Numbered from the stretch's first letter, positions 8,143 to 16,405 are shown. The stretch: 64,000 nt of DNA from Enterococcus_K sp051713825 (GCF_051713825.1 NZ_JBIOQR010000001.1:2418001-2482000), one strand, 5' to 3'. Notes: generated by a model from the sequence alone, not told the origin. Made by a program: numbers and translations.

Positions 8143-9051
8143 TTAATCCTCCTGTGTAGTTGCTTCTGTAATGCGAGCAAATCGCTCAGGTGCCAAAATA
8201 CCCCAACCAAGAAACGCTTCGGCACGTACATAGATTTGATTATGACCTTTCAAGTCCATACCAGAATTGTCGGGATCCCCGTACTCGATAATTTCCATTG
8301 GGATTTCTTTAGCATATCCCCACTTAAACGCATCTGCAAAATCACCAATGATGGAACGGTCATTTACACTAGCATTCATGTCAGATACCGTTTTGTTTAC
8401 ATCGACTGGCAAACCATTGATTGTACCTGGTGCGTTACCCCAAGCCAAATCCGGAAACATTGGATTACCTTGCTTATCTTGCTGTTTAGCTAAAGCTGAA
8501 CGGAATGCCGGATTGATAGCCATACCTGTTACTTCCCCTTCAGAGCCAGTTACTAACTCAATTGCTGTTTCAACCGCTTCATTCGGACTTGCAAGCCCTG
8601 TGGGCATTTCGACTTTTTGCGTTACTTTTGCATCAAAGTGATTTGTTCCAATAACAACAGATGGCAAACCTGTGCGTGGATTCACGCCGTGGAATCCCAT
8701 CAAGTCAATACCACGAGCAACTTTTTTAGCAAATCCGTCGTTAAACGCTTGAAGAATTTCAATTTGCTCTTCTTCTGACGCGAACATAAATTCATCGGAA
8801 ATTCGTGCACCATATTCGATTTTTATTGGCGCCATTTTTTGTGGTGTTAATGTAACCCCACCGTGTGATTTCGCTCCGCTTTCTGCAACGATATCAATTT
8901 CAGAATCCATCGTAAAAGTGAAAACTTTTTCGCCATTGAAAGGAATGGGTTTTTGTGCTGATAAGCGCGCTAGTGAGCTTTTTCCTGTTACTTTACTAAT
9001 TAAATCTGTTACTAACTGAGGATCAAATAAATTACCTTTTTCTAATGTCAT
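8143..9051 (-). CDS. Major capsid protein (HK97 fold, no delta domain)
   Basis: The 302-residue protein has the standard HK97-type capsid pattern: N-terminal arm (LFDPQLVTDLISKVTGKSSL), E-loop and spine region with EKVFTFTMDSEIDIVAESG, P domain with DEFMFASEEEQIEILQAFND, and a C-terminal GWGILAPERFARIT strand. There is no N-terminal assembly (delta) domain, which agrees with a separate scaffold gene upstream. It lies six bases downstream of the scaffold stop with GGAGAG before the ATG. This protein forms the icosahedral head shell. Confidence 0.93.
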   Translation of the reverse strand: MTLEKGNLFDPQLVTDLISKVTGKSSLARLSAQKPIPFNGEKVFTFTMDSEIDIVAESGAKSHGGVTLTPQKMAPIKIEYGARISDEFMFASEEEQIEILQAFNDGFAKKVARGIDLMGFHGVNPRTGLPSVVIGTNHFDAKVTQKVEMPTGLASPNEAVETAIELVTGSEGEVTGMAINPAFRSALAKQQDKQGNPMFPDLAWGNAPGTINGLPVDVNKTVSDMNASVNDRSIIGDFADAFKWGYAKEIPMEIIEYGDPDNSGMDLKGHNQIYVRAEAFLGWGILAPERFARITEATTQED

Positions 9052-9057
9052 AATGTT

Positions 9058-9528
9058 TTACTCTCCTTTTATTCCTTTTAATAAATTTTTATAAGCTGAA
9101 TTTTTATCATCACCTAAATTCGGCTCTGTATTTTTTAATGGAGCTACTGGTTTAGGTTTACTAACAAATCCAGCTAAACGCTCTGCATCTGCCTTGATAC
9201 TTTCTTCGTCATCTCCTACAACTCTGTCTGTTAAATCAAACGGCACACCACTTTGCAATGCGATTCGTGTTCGCATGCTGGCTATTTCTTGACTAGCGAT
9301 TTTTGCATTTAATTCGGTCACTGTTTGCTCATGAGCTTTTGCAGTATTACTCAACTCTTCTACAGTTGATTTGAAGGTTCCGACCTCTGTTTCTAACTCT
9401 GTGTTGCGTTTCTTGAGTTCATCGTAATCACTATATTTTTTTGCCAAAGTCTCTTGTTCCCTCACAACTCTAGCTTGAACTGCTTTGTCGAACTCTTCTT
9501 GTGTTGTAATTGGTGTAAAATCTGTCAT
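9058..9528 (-). CDS. Capsid scaffolding protein (DUF4355-type)
   Basis: The ATG at 9528 is preceded by AGAAAGGGCG; the longer frame to 9549 is not needed. The product (156 residues) is acidic and coiled-coil through about residues 20-100 (LKKRNTELETEVGTFKSTVE), then has a short helix region with SGVPFDLTDRVVGDDEES and a basic C-terminus ending NLLKGIKGE. This layout is that of DUF4355 scaffolds, which guide capsid assembly and are then released. It sits directly before the capsid gene, as usual. Confidence 0.87.
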   Translation of the reverse strand: MTDFTPITTQEEFDKAVQARVVREQETLAKKYSDYDELKKRNTELETEVGTFKSTVEELSNTAKAHEQTVTELNAKIASQEIASMRTRIALQSGVPFDLTDRVVGDDEESIKADAERLAGFVSKPKPVAPLKNTEPNLGDDKNSAYKNLLKGIKGE

Positions 9529-9580
9529 AATAAACGCCCTTTCTCCCACTTGACCCGGTGGTATCGGTAATTTTGTGTAT

Positions 9581-9610
9581 TAAAAAAACGACTACATAAT
9601 ATAGTCGTTT
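9581..9610 (-). terminator. Rho-independent terminator after the large terminase gene
   Basis: Perfect 9-bp arms AAACGACTA and TAGTCGTTT at 9586-9610 with a 7-base loop, followed on the minus strand by a run of seven T. It overlaps the terL stop codon and splits the late operon between terL and the scaffold/capsid genes. No convincing promoter was seen between it and the scaffold start. Confidence 0.8.
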
Positions 9611-11021
9611 AATACCTAATTTGTTGTACTTGTTTTGGTTTGTCATTATGACAAGCCCAATGTGCTAGTAGAGCACTATCCATTAAACTAATATCCATAT
9701 CATTAAACTGCGACTTATACCCAAATCCCCCACCCGTGCCGATATTACGCTTTTCGGAATTGGTGACAACGGTTGTAAGTGATGGCTGGTCAGCATGACA
9801 GATGGTCTTTTGGTAAATGCCTTGCTCCCACAATGCGTTGGCGGTAATGACCTCTTTGACAGTTGGCAGGTTAGGCTTTTGGGTAATGCGAAACTCTTGC
9901 ATATCTTGTGCTAAAATACTTTGACCACTTGCACCGTCGATTGTCACACTGGCTACATTGGTTTTTTTAAGAAAATTAATAATCCACTGATTGCCGTTTC
10001 GAATTGATTGGCAGTCAATGGATTCGATAAATATTTTCCCAGATAATGTTTTAACAGCGATACTCATAGCAACGTTCGTACCATCATTCCCGTATTTGAC
10101 ACCAACATGCAATGAACCTTTAAGGATTGGTAATCCGTTAACCTCTAAGGCTTTCCACTCTTGTTCCGATATAGCTGATTTTTGGTTGTACTTAGGCCAG
10201 TAGCCCAAACGCTGTACATTATGATCTAGCTTATCCTCACCAAGTTCCGCTTCGATTTTCCGTTCGTTGAGATGATATCCCATAGAAGGATTGGAATTGT
10301 ACCATGCTTCAATGTCATGGATGTCTTTTTCCTCATCTACCGACCATTCCGCCCAACCAGCATATTTAGACTGGCCAAACAGTAAATTCTCCCGAAAATT
10401 AGTGAAAACTGTACCGCTTGAAACAGGTGTCGGAGGTGTTCCGGTCATGATTGTCATAGGATTTTTGCTATCAGTTACGGTGTACTTTAGGGCTGATTCT
10501 TGCTCTGTCGTATACTCTTGCGCCTCGTCAATGACTAAAAAGTCAAATCCTTCGCCCAAACCACCGCTGGATGTTCGCGTACGAAATTGGATGACTCCAC
10601 CAGTTTCATATAGCTCTAAACGTTCTTGCCCTTTAGCTTTGATAGAGTTAAAATCTTCGCCTTCTATATATCCCGATTCTTCAAGATATTTTTTCATCTT
10701 TTCGAATGATGAATGTGAGGTGCTTATACGGTGAGCGGTGTGTAACGTACTTAATCCTTGTTTAAGTGCCCACAACTCTAGCATGTAAATGATTTCCGTC
10801 TTACCGTTTCGTCGGGGTAGTGAGTACCCAAATTTTTGATGTACCCACAGCCCGTCATCATCTACAGCCATGATAGGAGCCAACATATTAAGCTGCCAAT
10901 CGTAACACTCCTGTTTTGTCTTTTGGTATATGTCTACAGCTTGCTGATACAACGTATTAGTATATGGTAATATTACCGATTGAGTAGGATGTTGATTACC
11001 AAGTCGTACTTTAGTAGTCAT
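9609..11021 (-). CDS. terL: Terminase large subunit
   Basis: A 470-residue ATPase-nuclease that pumps DNA into the prohead. Visible motifs are a deviant Walker A (LPRRNGKTEI near residue 95), Walker B FLVIDEAQEY near residue 165, the coupling TGTPP near residue 200, and nuclease-domain acidic residues around VKYGNDGTNVAMSI, VTIDGASG and the final MDISLMDSALLAHWACHN. Length is normal. Its position is odd: it is downstream of portal and MuF, whereas most Firmicutes siphoviruses place it upstream of portal. No small terminase gene was recognised beside it. A strong terminator overlaps its stop. Confidence 0.9.
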   Translation of the reverse strand: MTTKVRLGNQHPTQSVILPYTNTLYQQAVDIYQKTKQECYDWQLNMLAPIMAVDDDGLWVHQKFGYSLPRRNGKTEIIYMLELWALKQGLSTLHTAHRISTSHSSFEKMKKYLEESGYIEGEDFNSIKAKGQERLELYETGGVIQFRTRTSSGGLGEGFDFLVIDEAQEYTTEQESALKYTVTDSKNPMTIMTGTPPTPVSSGTVFTNFRENLLFGQSKYAGWAEWSVDEEKDIHDIEAWYNSNPSMGYHLNERKIEAELGEDKLDHNVQRLGYWPKYNQKSAISEQEWKALEVNGLPILKGSLHVGVKYGNDGTNVAMSIAVKTLSGKIFIESIDCQSIRNGNQWIINFLKKTNVASVTIDGASGQSILAQDMQEFRITQKPNLPTVKEVITANALWEQGIYQKTICHADQPSLTTVVTNSEKRNIGTGGGFGYKSQFNDMDISLMDSALLAHWACHNDKPKQVQQIRY

Positions 11022-11071
11022 AAACTATCCCCTTTCAATCATCTCGCATGATAACCCTGTCGCTGGGAAGT

Positions 11072-11263
11072 CTACTTAGAAATCGCTGTAATTATCAATG
11101 CAATGATTAGAATTAATATTGCAAAACTGAATAATGCTATAGTCGGCGAGAAAACTAGCCACCAACTCCAATTGATATATCCCGTTATTTTGGCAATAAC
11201 AAAAATAATTGTTAAAATACTTGCCAATCCTAAACCACTATTTCCATTTCTATCATCTTTCAT
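11072..11263 (-). CDS. Small phage membrane protein
   Basis: Start at 11263 chosen because AGGAGG lies 8 bases before it; the frame to 11302 has no ribosome site. The 63-residue product begins with a polar MKDDRNGNSGLG segment and continues with two hydrophobic helices, about residues 12-28 and 34-60, with a conserved-looking INWSWWLVFSP turn. Short proteins of this pattern, sometimes labelled transmembrane Fragile-X-F protein, are widespread in Firmicutes phages and usually lie near the packaging genes. Their role is unknown. Confidence 0.7.
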   Translation of the reverse strand: MKDDRNGNSGLGLASILTIIFVIAKITGYINWSWWLVFSPTIALFSFAILILIIALIITAISK

Positions 11264-11324
11264 AACATACCTCCTAATTTTGCGTACAAAAATAGCACTC
11301 AATCATTTTACTGACTGGGTGCTA

Positions 11325-11561
11325 TTATCCCCAAGCGACCATTCCGTCTTGCTTGTAATTTCCGTCTTCGTTTCTTAATCCCGATATTGCATGCCCTATC
11401 CACTTATCGCTATCGTATGGATAGCCAGGGTTAGTTCTTTCTTGTAACTCCTTTGTTACTGGATTGAAAATTAATACACCTTTATTTGAAGTATCGCCTT
11501 CCGGATAGATTTCATAATGATAAAATCCATCAATGATTTTTATTAATTTGAATTTTACCAT
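11325..11561 (-). CDS. Unknown 78-residue protein after MuF; immunity candidate
   Basis: The ATG at 11561 has GGAAAGGGAG just upstream and lies two bases from the MuF stop (11563), so the genes are translationally coupled. The 78-residue product is a small beta-rich soluble protein (MVKFKLIKIIDGFYHYEI, KGVLIFNPVTKELQ, DKWIGHAISGLRN). I do not recognise a family. In phages that carry MuF-fused toxin domains, the immunity gene commonly follows the MuF gene directly, and size, AT-rich composition and coupling here fit that arrangement. The immunity role is a hypothesis only. Confidence 0.6.
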   Translation of the reverse strand: MVKFKLIKIIDGFYHYEIYPEGDTSNKGVLIFNPVTKELQERTNPGYPYDSDKWIGHAISGLRNEDGNYKQDGMVAWG

Positions 11562-11562
11562 T

Positions 11563-12795
11563 TCAATCTCCCTTTCCTTTTGGAATATTGCTGTTATAGT
11601 CATACGATTTATTCGTTTTAGCATGAGCTGAATCATAGTCCAATTTATCAACAACATACATATAATCATGTTCCAACCGTTCATGTCTTAACAAAAGCAA
11701 ATCATGTGCTTGAATAGAATTACCATTAATGAGACGATTCCAAGACTGAGCCATATCATAGTCTGGTTTAAATAAACTTAACCCGTTCTCTAATTCATGG
11801 ATATCATTAAAAACATGATTGAAAGCAATATCAATATCTTTTTTTGAAAAATCTTTCATATTTTTAAATTTACCAATATTTGAATAAATTTTTCTTTTTT
11901 CTATAGATTGATTACTATTTTTAATAGCATCATATTGGAGATAAGCAAAACTATCTTTTCGAATTTCCTCTGGAGATCTTAAGAAATCTTCCGAGCTATC
12001 ACGAAAATAATTTTTAGCGCCTGATGCATTGCTTAAATATTGAGATAATCCAACTTGCTTTCTTTCTTCTATTTTAGCACGTTTCTGCTCTTCACGCCAT
12101 TTTTTCGAGTGAGAATTTTGCACTCCACGGCCATCTTTTGGGTTGTACTCTACTGTACAACGGCAACGCTCATGTCGCCTGTAAATATCATCTGGCTCGC
12201 TATGATAATCATAGGTTCCAGATAAATTTTTGCACCATTCACAAGCATGCCCTGATACTCGTCGAGTGATTTTCGGAGATAGACCAGCATTAAAATGAAA
12301 ATCTGCATTAGCCTTGATTGCGTCGTCCACAACGCTTTGACTAAAATTAACAATCGGCTCATCTAGTAGCCACTTCGCAAGCTCAAAGTCATCATATTCA
12401 GTTAATTTATTGACTAATCCGTCAATGCGATTTTGATTAAGTGCAGGCGCTTGAGCTTTTAACCTTAAGCCAGCCTCATGATTTAAAATTGTCTGAACGT
12501 CAATTGCATAATTAGATATCAATTCATAATTTTTTTGTAATGTCTGATTTAATATTCGGTCTGCAATGTTGTAGTACATCTTACTATCTGGCAGTACATC
12601 TGCAGTGATATTGTTTTTGAATACGCCGGCTAATATTTCACCCACTTCGATAGCGAAATCATTAACGTCGAGATAATTGACTTTTTTTGATTTCAACAGC
12701 TTGATTGCATTTTTTAATTTAGCACTCTTAAGTGTCTTACTATCAAACTCTTCGTTAATCAATTTCAAAAGTTCAGGCACAATGTCTTTATCCAT
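11563..12795 (-). CDS. MuF-type minor head protein with C-terminal extension
   Basis: Start at 12795: AAAGGAG is 9 bases upstream, whereas the codon at 12801 is too close to it. The first 230 or so residues are an SPP1 gp7/MuF-like head morphogenesis protein, ending in the typical metal-site pattern (SGHACEWCKNLSG, then RRHERCRCTVEY). After a charged linker (about 235-260) comes an extra domain of about 145 residues, visibly more AT-rich at DNA level, with HERLEHD near residue 371 and a second histidine in YDSAHAK near 390. Such MuF C-terminal domains are known in temperate Firmicutes phages as polymorphic toxins. A toxin activity here is inferred and not shown by a recognised family. Confidence 0.85.
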   Translation of the reverse strand: MDKDIVPELLKLINEEFDSKTLKSAKLKNAIKLLKSKKVNYLDVNDFAIEVGEILAGVFKNNITADVLPDSKMYYNIADRILNQTLQKNYELISNYAIDVQTILNHEAGLRLKAQAPALNQNRIDGLVNKLTEYDDFELAKWLLDEPIVNFSQSVVDDAIKANADFHFNAGLSPKITRRVSGHACEWCKNLSGTYDYHSEPDDIYRRHERCRCTVEYNPKDGRGVQNSHSKKWREEQKRAKIEERKQVGLSQYLSNASGAKNYFRDSSEDFLRSPEEIRKDSFAYLQYDAIKNSNQSIEKRKIYSNIGKFKNMKDFSKKDIDIAFNHVFNDIHELENGLSLFKPDYDMAQSWNRLINGNSIQAHDLLLLRHERLEHDYMYVVDKLDYDSAHAKTNKSYDYNSNIPKGKGD

Positions 12796-14023
12796 TACCA
12801 TCTGCTCCTTTGATACCCGTCAAATCTCTTAGTGTTTCGCCATCAATGTAACCTGGTATCGACTGATTAATTTTAATTGCACCATCACCAATCAATGATA
12901 AAGAGCTTGCATCAGCTTCAAACAATGGTTCCCATTTTGGGATTGTGCGGCTAAATTGACTACGATTATATGTTGTATCGTCACGTAAACATGTAGCAAT
13001 GTATGCAACGTTTAATAAACCCGAACCAAGCGATCGTTGCGCTTTACGTCCAGCAAGTCGCAAGTTTTCATGACTTGCTTTAATCGCTTCAACCGATGAT
13101 GGGTTATCGGATACAAAACCGAGGTCATCCAATGTTAAACCAGTCTCTCCTGCAAAACCTGCAGCTGCTGTTTTAAGTTGCTCCGTAAACGGCGTCATGC
13201 TAGACGTTGTAAATTGCCCAAGCACTGGCTTATCTCCATCTGCATCTTTCGTAAAATCTAACATACTTGATACTGTAGCTTTCCAGCTGTCCATCGGTTT
13301 AGAGTCAAGACTGCGACCTAAAACGTACTTTTGAGGAAAACTATAAAACTCGGCAGTAACATCTGCACGCTCAAGCGTACGTTTTGCATAACGTTGGTAG
13401 TACATACCTGCACGAGTAATGCGTGACCGTCCAAACGGTCGAACTGCATCTGGCCTGTGTATGATTGGCACAAGCAACGGATGTGCAACCTCATTTTCGA
13501 TTGAATATGGTTTTCCGACTGCTGGGAAATAGTCTGTTTGACCAGGTGTAAAGTATGCTTCAAGAGTTGCTTTACCATGCTCATCACGGTCAAGAACTGC
13601 ATAACCCTCAGTCAATAGCCCTGTAATTGGGTCGATACTGCCAGTCGCATTGCTTGCTTCAATGACTTGCAATCGCACGTCGTCATTAGCATCCTTTGAA
13701 ATGTAAATAAAAGAGCACGATGCAATCAACGCTGAAAGCACCGCACTGTCAAAAAATACATCTGGATTGTTCGCTTGGAAAATCTCGTTTACCTCAAAAT
13801 CATCATTTGCAAACTCTCGAAAAACTAAACGGTCTGCAAGACTATCAACACCCTTTGCACACCAGCCCAGAACTGAGCGATAACGTCGTCGGATTTCATC
13901 CGGGATAGTGATGCCAACGCTGGCATCAGTGTATTGCATAGCATATTGCTTATAACGCATATCGACTCTGTCTTTGTGCGACATAAGCTTTTTTCGTAGA
14001 TATTCAATGCCTTGTTGTTCCAT
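12788..14023 (-). CDS. Phage portal protein (SPP1 gp6-like)
   Basis: The ATG at 14023 has AAGGAG upstream; the open frame continues to 14191 but that part crosses the GC-rich palindrome region and has no ribosome site. The 411-residue protein starts MEQQGIEYLRKKLMSHKDRV and shows the clip/wing region (GWCAKGVDSLADRLVF, FGRSRITRAGMYYQRYAKRT) and stem helix segment (SSVEAIKASHENLRLAGRKA) of SPP1-type portals. Twelve copies form the DNA entry ring. It overlaps the MuF start by 8 bases. Being the first structural gene, ahead of TerL, is atypical. Confidence 0.88.
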   Translation of the reverse strand: MEQQGIEYLRKKLMSHKDRVDMRYKQYAMQYTDASVGITIPDEIRRRYRSVLGWCAKGVDSLADRLVFREFANDDFEVNEIFQANNPDVFFDSAVLSALIASCSFIYISKDANDDVRLQVIEASNATGSIDPITGLLTEGYAVLDRDEHGKATLEAYFTPGQTDYFPAVGKPYSIENEVAHPLLVPIIHRPDAVRPFGRSRITRAGMYYQRYAKRTLERADVTAEFYSFPQKYVLGRSLDSKPMDSWKATVSSMLDFTKDADGDKPVLGQFTTSSMTPFTEQLKTAAAGFAGETGLTLDDLGFVSDNPSSVEAIKASHENLRLAGRKAQRSLGSGLLNVAYIATCLRDDTTYNRSQFSRTIPKWEPLFEADASSLSLIGDGAIKINQSIPGYIDGETLRDLTGIKGADGNG

Positions 14024-14054
14024 GTTTTCACTCCTTATAAATGTCGCGCGAGAA

Positions 14055-14115
14055 AATTTGTGCAGTGACTGCTGAACTCCGGAGCAACTAGTCCTATAGG
14101 GGGATACCCCCGGTT
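14055..14115. other. Candidate cos (packaging) site with three palindromes
   Basis: In the gap before the portal gene three inverted repeats lie within 50 bp: GCAGTgACTGC (14062-14072), CTCCGGAG (14077-14084) and GGGGGataCCCCC (14099-14111). The GC-rich cluster stands out in AT-rich surroundings and lies on the HNH-nuclease side of the late module. HNH nucleases next to terminase genes are associated with cos-type packaging, so this is a plausible cohesive-end site. It could instead be a transcript hairpin. Confidence 0.4.
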
Positions 14116-14136
14116 CTATTTTTATTAATAAATTGA

Positions 14137-14940
14137 CTAGAAGTATTCCCATGAATACCCTCCGTAGCTTTTGCATTCTTTTCTGGCACACTTTTGTATT
14201 CCTCTTTGCTTGATATTTGTTTCATGTTCAGCATTTATTGTTGATTTATATTCAGCTAATATTTCACCTTCTTTTGTTAACTGTCGCACTCGTTTACTTC
14301 TAGAACTTGTCAAGCTAGGTTTGTTGATAGAGTCGCTACAATATTGTTGGATGTTATGGTACTTTTCTGATAGCTTGTCACTTTTTATCGAATTGCAAAA
14401 GTGATGAGCTAACCTAACATTGCACCAGGCATGTAGTCCGCCTTTAGCTATAGGGACGATGTGGTCAACTGTAGGGTATGTTTTACCACAAACAAAAAAG
14501 ACTTCATTTTTATTGAAGTCTTCGAAGTCGCACTGCTCACCACAAATGTAACACACACCCTTGTCTCGTTCGTACAGCTTCACAAGTGTTATGTCTCTAT
14601 CTATGGTATTATGCTTACTTATTCTTTTATCGCTTTTACGATTTTTCCATTTTTTTCTACACTCGCTTGAGCAAGTTAGTTGTTGCGATTTGTTAGTGAC
14701 AAAACTATTTCCACATACCTTGCATTTTATTTTCAACTCTCTCTCTAGCTTCTGCTTTTCTTTGCGGTTTTTAGTTTCTATTTTTCTTCTTTCGTTAATC
14801 TTGCTTCTCTTTTTTTGAAACTGTATCCAACTTAGATGATGTTTACCATCATTATAAGTATTTCTGCACTTAGTACTGCAATATATAGCTTTTAAAGATT
14901 TTTTACTGATGTCTTTTCCACAACATTTGCATACTCTCAT
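14137..14940 (-). CDS. HNH homing-type endonuclease with zinc ribbons and NUMOD1
   Basis: Start at 14940 (AAAGGATATTAAGC upstream). The 267-residue protein has an N-terminal Cys4 ribbon (CKCCGKDI ... YCSTKC), a basic coiled linker, a second ribbon (CKVCGNSF ... CSSECRK, about residues 75-100), an HNH core (CYICGEQC, then TVDHIVPIAKGG and HHFCNSIKSDK, about 130-195) and a C-terminal NUMOD1-like DNA-binding module (LTKEGEILAEYKS ... GGYSWEY). This arrangement is that of free-standing homing endonucleases. Its HNH core resembles the smaller HNH protein encoded next to it. It probably inserted between that gene and portal. Confidence 0.85.
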   Translation of the reverse strand: MRVCKCCGKDISKKSLKAIYCSTKCRNTYNDGKHHLSWIQFQKKRSKINERRKIETKNRKEKQKLERELKIKCKVCGNSFVTNKSQQLTCSSECRKKWKNRKSDKRISKHNTIDRDITLVKLYERDKGVCYICGEQCDFEDFNKNEVFFVCGKTYPTVDHIVPIAKGGLHAWCNVRLAHHFCNSIKSDKLSEKYHNIQQYCSDSINKPSLTSSRSKRVRQLTKEGEILAEYKSTINAEHETNIKQRGIQKCARKECKSYGGYSWEYF

Positions 14941-14954
14941 GCTTAATATCCTTT

Positions 14955-15287
14955 CTAAGAACCGTAAGACGCCCAATCAAGGCTTTGTGGCAAGTTACGA
15001 TTTCCTAATACTTTATTTTCTTTTTTTTTATTATTAAACATTTTGTCAGACTTCTGACGATTACAAGTCGCATGAGCTAGCTGTAAGTTAGCTATGTCCG
15101 ATGGGTGCCCACCCTTGTTAACTGGTATGATGTGGTCAACCACTGGAGCTAATGGATCAGGTGGCTTTAACTTTTTATTGACTGGTTTACCACAAATCCC
15201 GCACACCCCCTGGGTCTTTAACAGGACTCGTCGGGCTTTATCGAACGCGGTACGGTGTGGTCCTTGACGGTCTGCTCTAATAGCCAT
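14955..15287 (-). CDS. Packaging-associated HNH endonuclease
   Basis: Start at 15287 with GAGGTG 8 bases upstream. The 110-residue protein has the two CxxC knuckles (CGICGKPV) and the beta-beta-alpha-metal core VVDHIIPVNKGG ... LQLAHATCNRQKSDK of HNH nucleases that accompany terminases in cos-type siphoviruses. Such proteins stimulate terminase cleavage at cos. The gene precedes the homing nuclease and portal genes. The N-terminal ADRQGPHRTAFDKARR segment is basic and may contact DNA. Confidence 0.85.
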   Translation of the reverse strand: MAIRADRQGPHRTAFDKARRVLLKTQGVCGICGKPVNKKLKPPDPLAPVVDHIIPVNKGGHPSDIANLQLAHATCNRQKSDKMFNNKKKENKVLGNRNLPQSLDWASYGS

Positions 15288-15315
15288 GATGCTTTCACCT
15301 CTTTTGCACATAAGG

Positions 15316-15352
15316 AAAGACACCGACCATTTGATATGGAGGGTGTCTTTTT
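15316..15352. terminator. Hairpin between late regulator and HNH genes
   Basis: AAAGACACC and GGTGTCTTT form a 9-bp stem with a 17-base loop. The T run follows on the plus strand (TTTTT), so it would stop rightward transcription well and leftward transcription weakly. It lies where early and late transcription units would meet. Confidence 0.5.
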
Positions 15353-15398
15353 ACGAACTATTTCACGCTATCATCATACTATGGACTATAGGACACGT

Positions 15399-15923
15399 TC
15401 AAGACACGAAAAGGACATTGCTTAAATCGTCAAGACTATCTATCCCAAACAAGAACACCGATAACTCTTGACACGACTTCTTGATATCCCTCTGAATCGT
15501 ACGGTCATCGATATCATATATACCAGCCATTTGAGACTTAGAGAAAGATGGATTGGTGATATATATCTTGTTAATTACATCGAAGCGTCTTTCTGCGCTG
15601 ACTCCTTGATTGTGGCAATATTGATTATAAGATGAAAGCATGATATCAAAGTAATCAAGCATTTCTTTTGTACGAGCCTTATACTTCATTAGCTTTTCAA
15701 GGTTTAGTTCATCTGGATTGAATATTGTTTCTTCGAACTCATGCAAGGTCGGAACTATACCATCACAATGTTTTTTAAGCATCCTATAGTTCTTGAGCAA
15801 CAGGTTAGTGTTCCTCAGCTTCCAATCTTCCTTTTCTTTCTTACGGTCTCTCTCCACACGCTTCTGTGACTTTAATACTGCAGCAGTAATTATTTCTAAT
15901 TGTTCCTTTGTTAAACTGGCCAT
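15399..15923 (-). CDS. Putative late-gene transcription regulator (ArpU/RinA-like)
   Basis: ATG at 15923 with GGGGGTGG upstream. The 174-residue protein is helical and basic; the C-terminal part (FSKSQMAGIYDIDDRTIQRD, then SCQELSVFLFGID) has a helix-turn-helix of the kind in phage ArpU- and RinA-type activators, which switch on packaging and structural genes. It is the last gene of the leftward early block, just before HNH and portal, the usual place for such an activator. Because no small terminase was found, an alternative is that this is a divergent TerS-like DNA-binding protein. The regulator reading fits position and motif better. Confidence 0.6.
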   Translation of the reverse strand: MASLTKEQLEIITAAVLKSQKRVERDRKKEKEDWKLRNTNLLLKNYRMLKKHCDGIVPTLHEFEETIFNPDELNLEKLMKYKARTKEMLDYFDIMLSSYNQYCHNQGVSAERRFDVINKIYITNPSFSKSQMAGIYDIDDRTIQRDIKKSCQELSVFLFGIDSLDDLSNVLFVS

Positions 15924-15943
15924 CAAGCCACCCCCTCATATTG

Positions 15944-16405
15944 TCATTTACTATACTTTTCTAAGATTGGTTTGAAATATTTTTGTTCAGCCGCCTTACG
16001 TGCATCAGCTGCTTCTTGTACATTAGAAAACAAACCGAGATAAATAGTTTTATTTTGAAATCCGATTTGAGCTTTCCATTTATTTGCCTTTTTCGACCAG
16101 GTTACTCCCTTAACTCCGCTAGTGTTACTTGAAGGTATTTTAGAATTTAGAAGAGAAATATTTGTTCCTTCAAACATAGTACTTTGAAAATATTTTCCGT
16201 TTATGATATTGTTTCTTGCTGCATCTTTTTGCAAGCATCCACAGCTTTGAGTGTTTTTTCTGTTTAAGTCGGCTCCAGCCACTAACAACTCGTTGCCGCA
16301 ATCACAGATACACTTATAAAGGATTCCACCCCATTTTCGTTCATGTGTTGCTTCTATTACTGTTAATCTATTGAATCTTTTACCAATGATATCTATAACA
16401 AGCAA
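15944..16405 (-). CDS. AP2-domain DNA-binding protein, TTG start
   Basis: The frame begins with TTG at 16405, supported by a strong AAAGGAGG seven bases upstream. The 153-residue product has an N-terminal domain (IGKRFNRLTVIEA) with a zinc knuckle (CICDCGNE ... CGCLQK), and a C-terminal AP2 domain of about 50 residues (SGVKGVTWSKKANKWKAQI, YLGLFSNVQEAADARKAAE). This is the architecture of phage AP2 proteins related to homing nucleases, here without an HNH core. They are thought to be DNA-binding selfish elements or remnants of them. It interrupts the space between resolvase and late regulator. Confidence 0.85.
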   Translation of the reverse strand: MLVIDIIGKRFNRLTVIEATHERKWGGILYKCICDCGNELLVAGADLNRKNTQSCGCLQKDAARNNIINGKYFQSTMFEGTNISLLNSKIPSSNTSGVKGVTWSKKANKWKAQIGFQNKTIYLGLFSNVQEAADARKAAEQKYFKPILEKYSK

